Assembly: GCF_900167915.1 (NCBI RefSeq)
Contig: NZ_FUYM01000010.1
Coordinates: forward strand, 62,001 to 126,000
Origin: Rhizorhabdus histidinilytica
GTDB lineage: Bacteria > Pseudomonadota > Alphaproteobacteria > Sphingomonadales > Sphingomonadaceae
Direction of reading: 5' to 3'
DNA: 64,000 nucleotides
The stretch's first letter is position 1; each line of letters starts with the position of its first letter. Positions 25,958-34,777 of the stretch are shown here, piece after piece. The notes beneath the pieces are model-generated. The model did not search any database. It had not been told where the DNA came from and was given only the letters and a program-made list of their open reading frames with translations. A program made the position numbers and the translations under genes.

Positions 25958-26821
25958 ATGCGGCTCGTTACATTTGCATATCAGGGCGGAACCGGCTTCG
26001 GCTGCGTCGAGGGCGATCGGGTGCTCGATTTCGCGCCGCATGGCGAGGCGCGGAGCCTGCGCGAATGCCTGCCGCTGGGGCTGGACGGATGGCGGCGGCT
26101 CGCCGATGCGGCGCGCGGGTCGAGCGACCATGCGCTCGCCGCGGTGCGGCTGATGGCGCCGATCCCGGACGCGCGGAAATTCCTCGCGCTCGGCGGCAAT
26201 TACGCGTCGCACGCCGCCGAGGCGGAAAAGGCGGGCTTCCGCCGCGGCACCGCGCAGATCTGGTTCAACAAACAGGTGTCGTGCATCAACGGACCCTATG
26301 ATCCGGTGATCCGGCCGAAGGTCTCGCACCAGCTCGACTATGAGGGCGAGCTGGGCCTGATCATCGGCAAGGACTGCCGCTACAAGGCCGGCGACGCGGT
26401 GTGGGATCATATCGCCGGCTATGTCGTCTGCTGCGACTATTCGGTGCGCGACTGGCAGCTGCGGGCGCCGACGCACACGCTCGGCAAGTCGTTCGATACC
26501 CATGGTCCGCTGGGTCCGTGGATCGTGACGCGCGACGAGATCGCCGACGTCCATGCGCTCGACCTGCGGCTGACCGTCAACGGCGAGCTGCGGCAGAGCG
26601 CGAGCACCGCCGACATGATCCACAAGATCCCGGCGCTGATCGAGGAGTTGTCGACGGCATTCACCCTGCAGGCCGGCGACATCCTGTCAACGGGCACGCC
26701 GGCCGGGGTCGGCGGGCTGTTCGATCCGCCCCGCTACCTCGTCCCCGGCGACGTGGTGCGCGTCGAGATCGGATCGATCGGCCATATCGAGAATGTCATC
26801 GCCGACGAAGCGGACGCCTGA
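25958..26821 (+). CDS. Fumarylacetoacetate hydrolase-family protein
   Basis: 287 aa. FAH fold with the metal-site residues: KFLALGGNYASHAAEAEK, then SHQLDYEGELGLIIGKDCR (Asp-x-Glu-x-Glu), DYSVRDWQ, the LGKSFDTHGPLGPW loop, and LSTGTPAGVGG. Related enzymes hydrolyse C-C bonds in 3-oxo acids or act as oxaloacetate decarboxylase, hydratase or isomerase in aromatic meta-cleavage routes. ATG 25958 has GGCAGGGGAT upstream. A second FAH gene is at 42619 in the LacI-linked cluster, with a clearly different sequence. Confidence 0.9.
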   Translation: MRLVTFAYQGGTGFGCVEGDRVLDFAPHGEARSLRECLPLGLDGWRRLADAARGSSDHALAAVRLMAPIPDARKFLALGGNYASHAAEAEKAGFRRGTAQIWFNKQVSCINGPYDPVIRPKVSHQLDYEGELGLIIGKDCRYKAGDAVWDHIAGYVVCCDYSVRDWQLRAPTHTLGKSFDTHGPLGPWIVTRDEIADVHALDLRLTVNGELRQSASTADMIHKIPALIEELSTAFTLQAGDILSTGTPAGVGGLFDPPRYLVPGDVVRVEIGSIGHIENVIADEADA

Positions 26822-26827
26822 CGACCG

Positions 26828-27598
26828 ATGATCAGGATCGCCGCCAACCTCTCGACCCTGTTCGCCGATCTCCCGATCGAGGCCCGCTTCGAGGCGGCCG
26901 CGCGGGCCGGCTTCGCCGCGGTGGAGATGCAGTTCCCCTATGCATGGCCGGCCAGGCACATCGCCGCGCTGCTCGCCGCGAACGGCTTGACGCTCGCGTT
27001 GATCAATGCGCCGGCGGGCGACTTCGCCAGGGGCGACCGCGGGCTGGTGCTGGGCGACGAGGACGCCTTCCGCCGCTCGATAGACCAGGCGATCGCCTAT
27101 GCGCAGGCGACCGATTGCCGGCGGGTCCATGTCCTGATCGGCAATGGCCCGCCCGACGCCGTCGCCGTCCGGCGCCTCCGCGAGGCCGCCCGGCGCTTCT
27201 CCGGCCATGGGGTCGCGCTGATGCTCGAGGCACTCAACCCGCTGGACCAGCCCGGCTATGCGTTGCCCGATCTCGCCGCCGCCGACGCGCTGCGGATCGC
27301 GATCGGCGAGGCCAATGTCCGGCTCCAGCTCGACGCCTATCACCTGCTGCGCAGCGGCGGCGATCCGCTCGCGGCCTTCGATCGCCTTGGCGGGCATGTC
27401 GGCCATATCCAGATCGCCGATCCGAGCGACCGGGGCGAGCCGTCGGAGCCCGTCCTGTTCGACGTCCTCGATACCGTCGCGGCGTCGGGCTGGGACGGCT
27501 TCGTCGGCGCCGAATACAACCCGCGCGGCAAGACGGCGGCGGGGCTCGGCTGGGCGCGGCGCTACGGCGTCGTTCCGGGGGAACGGACCGATGGCTGA
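26828..27598 (+). CDS. Hydroxypyruvate isomerase-family TIM-barrel protein
   Basis: 256 aa. The sequence follows the hydroxypyruvate isomerase (Hyi/OtnI) family: MIRIAANLSTLFADLPIEARFEAAARAGFAAVEMQFPY, LINAPAGDFARGDRGL, MLEALNPLDQPGY (Glu metal ligand), VRLQLDAYHLLRSGGD, HVGHIQIADPSDRGEP and a late GAEYNPRG Glu. It may interconvert hydroxypyruvate and tartronate semialdehyde or a related 2-oxo sugar acid. It starts 6 bp after FAH and overlaps the next gene by 8 bp. Confidence 0.85.
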   Translation: MIRIAANLSTLFADLPIEARFEAAARAGFAAVEMQFPYAWPARHIAALLAANGLTLALINAPAGDFARGDRGLVLGDEDAFRRSIDQAIAYAQATDCRRVHVLIGNGPPDAVAVRRLREAARRFSGHGVALMLEALNPLDQPGYALPDLAAADALRIAIGEANVRLQLDAYHLLRSGGDPLAAFDRLGGHVGHIQIADPSDRGEPSEPVLFDVLDTVAASGWDGFVGAEYNPRGKTAAGLGWARRYGVVPGERTDG

Positions 27599-28787
27599 CG
27601 TCCGCCATTGCATCACTATTGCCGACCTGCGCGCGATGGCGCGGCGGCGGCTTCCCGAATTCGCCTTCGTGCCGATGGAGACGGGGAGCGGCGACGGATC
27701 GGGGCCCGTCCGCAACGTCGAGGCATTCGGGCGCTTCCCGCTGACCGCGCGGGCGCTGGTCGACGTCAGCGCGATCCGGCAGGCGGTGGATATCTTCGGC
27801 CAGACCTATGCTTGCCCCTTCGGCATCTCGGCGGTCGGCTACGCCAATAATCTGCGGCCGCATGCCGATCAGATGCTGGCGGAGGCGGCGGCCGAGGCCG
27901 GGCTGCCCTTCATGCTGTCGGGCGGCAGCTCGGCCGCGGTCGAGGAGATCGCGCGGATCGCGCCGGGCCATGTCTGGCAGCAGCTCTACAGCGCCCGCGA
28001 CCCGGCGATCACCGACAGCATCGTCGGCCGCGCCGCGGATGCCGGCGTCGAGGTACTGGTCTACACCGCCGACAGCCCGGTGCCGCCGCGCAACGACTGG
28101 CTCGCCCGGACGGGCATCGCGCTGCCGGCGAAGGTGCGATGGAACGCCTGGCCCTATGTGCTGTGGCAGGCGGCGACGCATCCGCGATGGTCGCTGGCGC
28201 ATGCGGCGCGGGGCGGTCTGCCGCGGATGGAGAGCTGGGCCCGCTATGCGCCGCCGGGCGCGGGCGCGGCGGAGATCGCCCGGACCTTCCAGCGCCACGT
28301 CCCCAGCATCCAGACCTGGGACGAGGTCGACCGCATCCGCCGGCTGTGGCGCGGACGGCTCGTCGTCAAGGGGATCGTCCATGGCGATGACGTCCGCCGC
28401 GCGCGCGATTGCGGCGCCGACGCGGTCGGCGTCTCCAACCATGGCGGCAACAAGCTGGACGCGATGCCGGCGGCGATCGATTCGCTGTGCGCTCTGGGCG
28501 ACTCCGGCGGCCAAGGGCTGCCGCTGTTCTTCGACGGCGGCATCCGCAAGGGCGCCCATGTCGTCGTCGCGCTGGCGCTGGGCGCGCGCTTCGCCTTCGC
28601 CGGGCGGGCGACGCTCTACGGCGTCGTCGCGGGCGGGACCGCGGGAGCGCTGCGCGCCATCGACATCCTCAAGGAGGAGGTCGCCCGCACCCTGGCGCTG
28701 ATCGGCTGTCCCGACGTCGCCGAGCTCGGCCGCGGCAATCTTCACCCCGGAGCCCCCGGGCTCCCCCAGCAGGAGAATGCAGGATGA
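27591..28787 (+). CDS. FMN-dependent alpha-hydroxy-acid oxidase/dehydrogenase, non-canonical active site
   Basis: 398 aa, full-length glycolate-oxidase/lactate-dehydrogenase barrel. FMN-binding parts are present: CPFGISAVGYANNLRPHAD, QLYSARDP, Lys260 in VVKGI, and FFDGGIRKGAHVVVALALGA. The catalytic His284 is in VSNHGGNKLD. The substrate-carboxylate Arg that normally follows (SNHGGRQLD) is Asn287, and the N-terminal Tyr normally near the GGA(G/N)DE motif is not seen (FVPMETGSGDG). Normal reaction: oxidation of 2-hydroxy acids to 2-oxo acids; the changes suggest another substrate. It overlaps its upstream neighbour by 8 bp and the next gene by 4 bp. Confidence 0.87.
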   Translation: MADVRHCITIADLRAMARRRLPEFAFVPMETGSGDGSGPVRNVEAFGRFPLTARALVDVSAIRQAVDIFGQTYACPFGISAVGYANNLRPHADQMLAEAAAEAGLPFMLSGGSSAAVEEIARIAPGHVWQQLYSARDPAITDSIVGRAADAGVEVLVYTADSPVPPRNDWLARTGIALPAKVRWNAWPYVLWQAATHPRWSLAHAARGGLPRMESWARYAPPGAGAAEIARTFQRHVPSIQTWDEVDRIRRLWRGRLVVKGIVHGDDVRRARDCGADAVGVSNHGGNKLDAMPAAIDSLCALGDSGGQGLPLFFDGGIRKGAHVVVALALGARFAFAGRATLYGVVAGGTAGALRAIDILKEEVARTLALIGCPDVAELGRGNLHPGAPGLPQQENAG

Positions 28788-29074
28788 TGGGCGTCATAGC
28801 GCGCGTGCGAATCCACCGCGACCGGCAGGCCGACTGGGAGCGCATCTTCGCCGAGCGGCGCGAGCGGGTGCTGGCGACCGAAAAGGGCACGCTGGCCTAC
28901 GACCTCCTCCGCTCGCAGGACGACCCGCTCGTCTACATGGCCGTCGAACGCTTCACCGACCGCGACGCCTATCTCGCCCATCGCGCGGGCAGCGTGGGGC
29001 ATGAGGAGATGCTGTCCTGCATCGATGGCGATCCCGACATCACCTATCTCGATCCGGTGCCGAACTGCTGGTGA
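28784..29074 (+). CDS. Antibiotic biosynthesis monooxygenase (ABM)-family protein
   Basis: 96 aa, typical ABM length. MMGVIARVRIHRDRQADWERIF, EKGTLAYDLLRSQDDPLVYMAVERFTDRDAYLAHRAG and HEEMLSC give the dimeric ferredoxin-like fold. ABM proteins are cofactor-free monooxygenases or act as accessory dimers. The start overlaps the previous stop (ATGA), with AGGAGA upstream. Exact role unknown. Confidence 0.83.
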   Translation: MMGVIARVRIHRDRQADWERIFAERRERVLATEKGTLAYDLLRSQDDPLVYMAVERFTDRDAYLAHRAGSVGHEEMLSCIDGDPDITYLDPVPNCW

Positions 29075-29084
29075 GGAGGCGGGC

Positions 29085-29693
29085 ATGTTGCTCTACCAGG
29101 TTGCGAGGGGCGCCAATGTCCGGCGGCTGATCATCTACATGGCGGAGAAGGGCATCGACATTCCGCGCCATGAGGTCGACGTCGCGACGGGGGAGCACAA
29201 GAGCCCCGCCTTCCTGGCGATGAATCCCGCCGGCCGCGTACCGGTTCTGGAGACCGACGACGGACGCTTCATCAGCGAGTCCGCAGCCATCATGGAGTAT
29301 CTCGAGGAGCTCCATCCCGATCCGCCGATGATCGGCACGACGCCCGGGGAGCGCGCGCACGTCCGGGCGGTCGAACGGATCGCCAACGACCTGATCGTGC
29401 GCTGCAACCTCTGGTTCCTGCACAGCCACCCGCGCTTCGCGGGCCGGGGCGAGCAGAATCCGGTGGTGGCCGAGGCGGCCCGGCTCTGGGCGGACGAGCT
29501 GCTCGTCGCGCTCGATCGCCATGCCGCCGCCCATGCCTTCCTGGCGGCCGACCGGCCGACCATCGCCGACTGCTCGCTGTTCGCGCTGGTCCAGAATTGC
29601 CGCCAGCTCTTCGGCATCGCGATCGGCGAGGACCTGGCCGGCATCAACGGCTGGTATGCGCGGTTTCGCGAGCGGCCGAGCGCCGCCTTCTAG
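29085..29693 (+). CDS. Glutathione S-transferase-family protein
   Basis: 202 aa. Thioredoxin-fold N-terminus (LLYQVARGANVRRLIIYMAEKGI, NPAGRVPVLETDDGRFISESAAIMEYLEE with the cis-Pro and the ES glutathione-binding pair) and an all-helical C-terminus with PTIADCSLFALVQ. The usual catalytic Ser/Cys near R(S/C)PNVRK is Gly-Ala here (RGANVRR), so classical GSH activation is doubtful; GSH-dependent isomerase or binding roles are possible. GAGGAGG lies upstream of ATG 29085. Confidence 0.85.
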   Translation: MLLYQVARGANVRRLIIYMAEKGIDIPRHEVDVATGEHKSPAFLAMNPAGRVPVLETDDGRFISESAAIMEYLEELHPDPPMIGTTPGERAHVRAVERIANDLIVRCNLWFLHSHPRFAGRGEQNPVVAEAARLWADELLVALDRHAAAHAFLAADRPTIADCSLFALVQNCRQLFGIAIGEDLAGINGWYARFRERPSAAF

Positions 29694-29705
29694 GGAGAGT
29701 CGGCC

Positions 29706-30764
29706 ATGGACGCGCCGTATCACGTCGACGACTATGAGCGGACCGCGGTCGAGCGGATGAGCCCCGCCGCCCGCGACCTGGCCAATCTCGGCGCCGGCGA
29801 AAGCAAGGCGGTCGCCCGGAACCGGGCCGCCTGGGGGCGCTGGGCGCTGCGCCAGCGCGTCCTGCGCGACGTCGGCGGGTGCGACATGGCGATCGACGTC
29901 CTCGGCACGCCGGTGTCGATGCCGCTGCTGATCGCGCCGTCGGGGCTGCACGGGCTGGTTCATCCCGATGCCGAGCGGGCGACCGCGCGGGCGGCCGAGG
30001 CGGCCGGCACGCTGATGGTGTTGAGCATGAACAGCAGCCTCCCGGTCGAGGAGGTGGCGCGCCATTGCAGCCGGCTCTGGTTCCAGCTCTACTGGGGCGC
30101 CGACCGGGGTTTCCTGCGGGAACTCATGGCGCGCGCCGCCGGGGCGGGAGCCCGGGCTCTCTGCCTGACCCTCGACATGCCGGTGCGGCCGTGGCTGCTC
30201 GGCCCGATGCGCCGGGCGCTCGCCGAGATCGGCGATGTCGAGCCCGCCCATGGCCTGCCGCGCAGCGGCCATCTGCGCGGCGACGACCGCTGGGACCATG
30301 ACGCGCGGCTGACATGGGGCGAGCTGTCCTGGCTGCGCGCGGCGAGCCCGCTGCCGATCGTCCTCAAGGGGATCATGACCGCCGAGGACGCGTGCCTGGC
30401 ATGCGAGCATGGCGCCGACGCGATCATCGTCTCCAACCATGGCGGCCGGGTGCTCGACGAAGGGCTCGCGACGGCCGAGGTACTGCCCGAGATCGTCGCG
30501 GCCGTCGCCGGCCGGATCGAGGTCCATGTCGACGGCGGCATCCGCAGCGGGGGCGACATCGCCAAGGCGCTGGCGCTGGGAGCGAGGACCGCGCTGATCG
30601 GCCGTCCCGCGCTGTGGGGCATCGCCACGGACGGCGATCGCGGTCTCGGCGCGATGCTCGACCTGCTGCGCGGCGAGCTGCGGTCGGTGATGGGGATGAT
30701 CGGGGCCGGGTCGATCGCCGGGATCGATCGTTCGTCGATCGCGGAGCGGCCGGTCTTTCCCTGA
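29706..30764 (+). CDS. FMN-dependent alpha-hydroxy-acid oxidase (second copy)
   Basis: 352 aa. Barrel of the same family as the gene at 27591 but with a canonical SNHGGRVLD (His and Arg both present), LKGIM Lys, VHVDGGIRSGGDIAKALALGART and LPLLIAPSGLHGLVHPDAE. The N-terminal helix is shortened and the early Tyr is replaced (RDLANLGAGES). Expected to oxidise a 2-hydroxy acid, with H2O2 or an electron acceptor. Last gene of the plus-strand run; it ends 4 bp from the converging dioxygenase gene with no clear terminator. Confidence 0.87.
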   Translation: MDAPYHVDDYERTAVERMSPAARDLANLGAGESKAVARNRAAWGRWALRQRVLRDVGGCDMAIDVLGTPVSMPLLIAPSGLHGLVHPDAERATARAAEAAGTLMVLSMNSSLPVEEVARHCSRLWFQLYWGADRGFLRELMARAAGAGARALCLTLDMPVRPWLLGPMRRALAEIGDVEPAHGLPRSGHLRGDDRWDHDARLTWGELSWLRAASPLPIVLKGIMTAEDACLACEHGADAIIVSNHGGRVLDEGLATAEVLPEIVAAVAGRIEVHVDGGIRSGGDIAKALALGARTALIGRPALWGIATDGDRGLGAMLDLLRGELRSVMGMIGAGSIAGIDRSSIAERPVFP

Positions 30765-30768
30765 GAGA

Positions 30769-31803
30769 TCAGGCCGGCTTGCGCCGGTGGGCGTACACGC
30801 GCGCCAGATAGTCGATGATATATTGCTCGTAGGTCACCGGCTCGAACATCGCCGGGCGATCGACCGAGACGCAGCTCGGCACCGGCGCCACCACCGCATC
30901 GAAATTGGGATTGAAGAAGAGCGGGATCGAGTAGCGCGGTCGCGGCCGGCCGGCGAGGACGCGATGAGGCGTCGACAGGAAGCGCCCGTTGCTGAAGCGC
31001 ACCAGGCAATTGCCGCCGTTGACGAGGATGTCGCCGCGCCGCACCGGCGCCGGAATCCACTTCTTCGACTGGGTCAGCACTTCCAGGCCGTCTTCCTCGG
31101 GTTGCGGCAGCAAGGTCAGGAAGCCCGCATCGTTATGCGGCGCAGCCCCGAACTGGTTCCTGTCGCCGACCAGATCGGCCGGATAATGGCCCAGCCGCAC
31201 CGGTATGTCAGCCTTGTCGAACAGCGGATCGAAATAGGCGTCGGGCAGGTCGAGCGCGCGCGCGTAGAGCGGCAGCATCCGCCGCCCCAGCGCCTCCATC
31301 GCCTGCTGATAGGCGCGGATCGTCTCGCGGAAACCGGGCAGCCCCTCCGGCCATTTGTTGCGCCGGAACGGACGGCCCGCCACCAGCTCGGGATCGTCGT
31401 CGGGAAGATCGCGCCGAATCCAGATCGCCTCGCTCAGGTCGGGCTTGTGCGGCGATTTCTCGACCGCGACGTCGCCGTCCTCGATCTGGCTCGACTTCAT
31501 GGGAGCATAGCCGGTCTGCTGGTCGTCGATCAGCAGCTTCATCCGTTCCTCGGCCGGCAGGGCGTGGAAGCGCGCGGTCTCCGCGAATACGCGGTCGACC
31601 AGCTCCTGCGCGATGCCGTGGTTGGTGATGTAGAAGAAGCCGATATGCCGCTGAGCGTGGCTGAGTTCGGCGGCGAGCCGCTCGATCTCGCCGTCGTCGC
31701 CGCCCAGATAGCGGCCCAGGTCGAGCACCGGTATCTCCTCGACCGCCGAGCGCTCCCAGCGCCTGGACCGTATGGGGGATACCGGTGTCGCCTGGTCGTT
31801 CAT
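30769..31803 (-). CDS. Isopenicillin-N-synthase-like Fe(II)/2-oxoglutarate dioxygenase
   Basis: 344 aa. N-terminal DIOX_N (IPVLDLGRYLGGDD, GFFYITNHGI) and C-terminal 2OG-Fe(II) domain with iron ligands His223 and Asp225 (PHNDAGFLTLL) and His280 (STPHRVL), plus the 2-oxoglutarate-binding Arg290-x-Ser292 (RYSIPLFF). Expected cytoplasmic hydroxylation or desaturation coupled to 2-oxoglutarate decarboxylation. ATG 31803 is one base after the stop of the upstream TonB receptor, so the receptor's ligand is probably its substrate or a precursor. Confidence 0.9.
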   Translation of the reverse strand: MNDQATPVSPIRSRRWERSAVEEIPVLDLGRYLGGDDGEIERLAAELSHAQRHIGFFYITNHGIAQELVDRVFAETARFHALPAEERMKLLIDDQQTGYAPMKSSQIEDGDVAVEKSPHKPDLSEAIWIRRDLPDDDPELVAGRPFRRNKWPEGLPGFRETIRAYQQAMEALGRRMLPLYARALDLPDAYFDPLFDKADIPVRLGHYPADLVGDRNQFGAAPHNDAGFLTLLPQPEEDGLEVLTQSKKWIPAPVRRGDILVNGGNCLVRFSNGRFLSTPHRVLAGRPRPRYSIPLFFNPNFDAVVAPVPSCVSVDRPAMFEPVTYEQYIIDYLARVYAHRRKPA

Positions 31804-31804
31804 C

Positions 31805-33946
31805 TCAGCGGCCTCCGAAGCGATAGGTGAAGTCGACGCCCGCATTGAACGGCACATTGGCCAGCCGCGCGCTCGCCGTGCGATAGGCCAGCGCCGAGAA
31901 GAAGGTCGGCGCGCGTTCGTTGGTCAGGTTGTTACCGAACACGGAGAAGGACCAGGCATCGGTCTCGATGCCGATGCGGGCGTTGACGAAGGTCACTGGC
32001 TTGTAGGTGAAGTTCTCCGACAGGTCGTAGGAGATCCGCCCGCGCCGCGACACGTCGATGCGGAACAGGCCGCGATAGGTGTCGTTGAAATCGGGACGAT
32101 ATTCGAGCGCGACCTGCTCATTGTCCTTGTAGACGTTGGGCGCCTGGTTGCCGTCATAGGCCGGCGTCGGGGTGAACTGGCGTATCTTCGAATCGGTGAT
32201 CGACAGCGATCCGGTCAGCACCAGGTCGCGCGTGATCGACAGGCTCAGGTCCGCCTCGGCCCCCTTCACCCGCGTCTTGTCGATCGAGGTGATGAAGCGC
32301 GCCGGGACCGGGACGACGATCGTCTGCTGGAACTGGGCATTGTCGAAATCGGTCCGGAACAGCGCGGCGTTGAAGGTCAGCCGGCGGTCGAGGAACTGGC
32401 TCTTGAAGCCGACTTCGTAATTGGTCGACATCTCCTTCGGATAGATGCGCTGCGCGCCAATCGCGGGCACCGTCAGATTGGCGGCGTTGAAGCCGCCCGA
32501 GCGGAAGCCCCGGCCGAAGGTCGCATAGGTCATCAGCCGCGGATTGACCTGATATTTGACGGTCGCCGAGGGCTGCCACGCCTTGAACCTGTGCTTCACG
32601 AAGCTCGTCGGATCCTGTTCGAGCGAGTCTTCGCGCTTGTCGACGTCGTAGCGCAATGCGCCGAGGAAGCTGAGGCCGTTGTCGAAGTCGAGGCTGACCT
32701 GGCCATAGGCGGCATAGGCCTCGCTCTTATAGTCCTGATAGGAGATCAGGCGCGGCGGCAGCGCCGGGACGGCGGCGGGATCGGTCAGGACGTTGACGTC
32801 GTTGTCGCCGGTGCGCTTCTGGTAGAAGGCGCCGACGATGAAGTTGAACGCGCCGTCCAGGTCCGAGGTGAAGCGCAGGTCCTGATTGAACGCCTTGTCG
32901 ACGATCGGGTTGTAATTCACATATTGCGGGACGGGCGTATAGTCGAAGTCGTTGATGTTGTTGCTCTTGCCATAAGCATATTGCGACACCGACGTGATCG
33001 TGCCGATGCCGAGCTTCTGGTCGATCTTGAGCGCGGTGTTCCACAGCTTGCGCTTGGTGACGCCGAGATAGTTGAGGTTCGCCTGGTACGTATGGAAGTC
33101 CTCGATCGCGCCGGGGACGCCGACGGGGATCTGGGCGAGCATGCCCCAGCCCGAATTACCCTTGATGTAGGTGCCGAACAGGTCGATCGTCGTGTTCGGG
33201 CCGGGGGTGAAGCGGAGCTGCCCCTTGAAGGTGCCCTGATCGACATAATCGCCGGGCCGATCGAGCGTGCGGATGTGGATCAGGCCGCGGCGGTTCTGAT
33301 AGGCGGCGGTGATCTTCGCGGCGAGCACGTCCTGAACGATCGGCCCCGAGACGGTGGCCGAGGCGCGATAGTCGCGCCCCTCCGCCGCCGAGAGACGGAG
33401 CGATCCGCGAAACTCGTTGTCGGGCGCGCGGGTGTTGATCAGCAGCGCGCCGGCGATCGCGCCGCGGCCGTAGAGAGCGCCCTGCGGCCCCTTGAGCAGC
33501 TCGATCGTCGAGATGTCGAGGAGGTCCTGGTTGAACAGTTCGAGGAACGGCACCTGGACGCCGTCGACCAGCAGCGAGAAAGGCGCGTCGCCGCCCTGAA
33601 CCGCCGAGATGCCGCGCAGCGAGATGCTGGGGACGCCGGCGCGCAGGCCCGCCTCGAAGCGGAGGCTGGGCACCAGCTTGCTGACGTCGTCGAGATTGTT
33701 GACGCCGGCCGCCTGGATCGTCGCGGCGGTCAGCACCGACATTGCGGCCGGCGCCTCCTGCAAGCGCTGGTCGCGGCGCAGCGCGGTCACGACGATGTCG
33801 CCGGCCGCTACCGGCTCGGCATCGGCCGCCGGCATATCGCCCTGCACGGCAGCATCGGACGCGGGCGCCTGCGCCGACGCGGCCCCCGCCGGGCCCAGCA
33901 CGAACGCCAGGGCCAGCCAGCCGCAGCTATGGGTCAGTCGCTTCAT
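31805..33946 (-). CDS. TonB-dependent receptor
   Basis: 713 aa. Signal peptide MKRLTHSCGWLALAFVLGPAGAASA; TonB box/plug start AAGDIVVTALRRDQRLQEAP; plug IELLKGPQGALYGRGAIAGALL; the beta-barrel ends in VDFTYRFGGR rather than a strict terminal Phe. Outer-membrane importer of an unknown ligand, co-transcribed with a 2OG-Fe(II) oxygenase. ATG 33946 has GGGAGGGG upstream. Convergent to the 12-gene operon and facing the promoter gap at 33947-34456. Confidence 0.9.
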   Translation of the reverse strand: MKRLTHSCGWLALAFVLGPAGAASAQAPASDAAVQGDMPAADAEPVAAGDIVVTALRRDQRLQEAPAAMSVLTAATIQAAGVNNLDDVSKLVPSLRFEAGLRAGVPSISLRGISAVQGGDAPFSLLVDGVQVPFLELFNQDLLDISTIELLKGPQGALYGRGAIAGALLINTRAPDNEFRGSLRLSAAEGRDYRASATVSGPIVQDVLAAKITAAYQNRRGLIHIRTLDRPGDYVDQGTFKGQLRFTPGPNTTIDLFGTYIKGNSGWGMLAQIPVGVPGAIEDFHTYQANLNYLGVTKRKLWNTALKIDQKLGIGTITSVSQYAYGKSNNINDFDYTPVPQYVNYNPIVDKAFNQDLRFTSDLDGAFNFIVGAFYQKRTGDNDVNVLTDPAAVPALPPRLISYQDYKSEAYAAYGQVSLDFDNGLSFLGALRYDVDKREDSLEQDPTSFVKHRFKAWQPSATVKYQVNPRLMTYATFGRGFRSGGFNAANLTVPAIGAQRIYPKEMSTNYEVGFKSQFLDRRLTFNAALFRTDFDNAQFQQTIVVPVPARFITSIDKTRVKGAEADLSLSITRDLVLTGSLSITDSKIRQFTPTPAYDGNQAPNVYKDNEQVALEYRPDFNDTYRGLFRIDVSRRGRISYDLSENFTYKPVTFVNARIGIETDAWSFSVFGNNLTNERAPTFFSALAYRTASARLANVPFNAGVDFTYRFGGR

Positions 33947-34456
33947 TCGTCCCCTCCCGAAATGGGCGCCAATCTCCGTGGCGCCTTATTGAGCTACATC
34001 GCGTCGCCGGCCGCCGGGCCTCGTCCCAAGGATGCGGCGGCCTTCCCTATCGTTGAGGTAGCAGCGTGCCCTGCCGAATGCTGACGCCTGATCCTGTGAC
34101 AGTGATCGGCCCGGTGGGAAACCGGTTTCGGGCGGCGATGGCGGGAGAGCGCGACGGGCCGGCCGCGGCCGCGGCCATGGGTCACACGACTATGTCAGTC
34201 CGCCATCCGGGCGTCCACGACGAAGCAGACGGGGTACGGCCCCGCGTCGAGCAGGATCGCGCCGATCCGCAAGTGCCGCCGCAGCTGCCGACTGGAGAGG
34301 CGCGAGCGGCGGCGCCACCGCCGCCGCATGCGTCTCTCTTTTCCGATCGCCGCCACGTTGAACGGTGTGTGGCCCGCGCCGGTGCTGGGCGGCAGCGACA
34401 AAATCGAAGCACTTTCGGTGCTCTATGCCAACATCCCGGAAAATTGCGGGCCTGGA
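33947..34456. other. Gene-poor region upstream of the TonB receptor
   Basis: 510 bp. The right part carries short Arg-rich open frames on both strands without family features; one 44-codon minus-strand frame ending at 34195 (…LLDAGPYPVCFVVDARMAD) could be the end of a decayed gene. The left part should hold the TonB receptor promoter, but no convincing -35/-10 pair stands out. Together with the adjacent MarR remnant it reads as decayed sequence. Confidence 0.5.
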
Positions 34457-34729
34457 TCACCCTATCGCGCGTTCGATGGCATCCAATGTTGCGAGAATAT
34501 CAGCTCTACTGTGGCCCGTCCGCTCCATCAGTGCATTTTCGAACATCTCCAGCGCGGGCGCTATCTCGCGGAAGGCCTGCTTGCCACGTGCCGTCAGCCA
34601 TAGAAACTCCTCACGCCGATTGGCCATGTTGGTTTCACGGCGCAGCCAGCGGCGCTGCTCGAGTGCGCGGACGGCACGGCTGACCTTGGTTTTGTGCATC
34701 GCTGAATAGAGGCCGATTTCGCGCGCGCC
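34457..34729 (-). pseudogene. MarR-family regulator remnant (N-terminus missing)
   Basis: The readable frame gives REIGLYSAMHKTKVSRAVRALEQRRWLRRE, then RREEFLWLTARGKQAFREIAPAL and a C-terminal helix: the recognition helix, wing and last helices of a MarR protein. An in-frame TAG at 34730-34732 closes it upstream, and the ~50-60 residues holding the dimer helices and first HTH helix are absent. The first in-frame ATG (34699) would begin inside the recognition helix. Probably a truncated, non-functional gene, cut where the acyl-CoA ligase region begins. Confidence 0.75.
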
Positions 34730-34777
34730 CTACGCTGCCCGCCGATGGCTCGCCTGCACCGCCGAAACCGCAGCCTT

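Noticed and set aside
31772-34084. Long plus-strand open frame opposite the TonB receptor
   Set aside because: Translation shows no domain; it mirrors the receptor gene on the other strand.
34066-34683. Plus-strand 205-codon frame over the MarR remnant
   Set aside because: Arg/Pro-rich, no family features, antisense to a recognisable MarR end.
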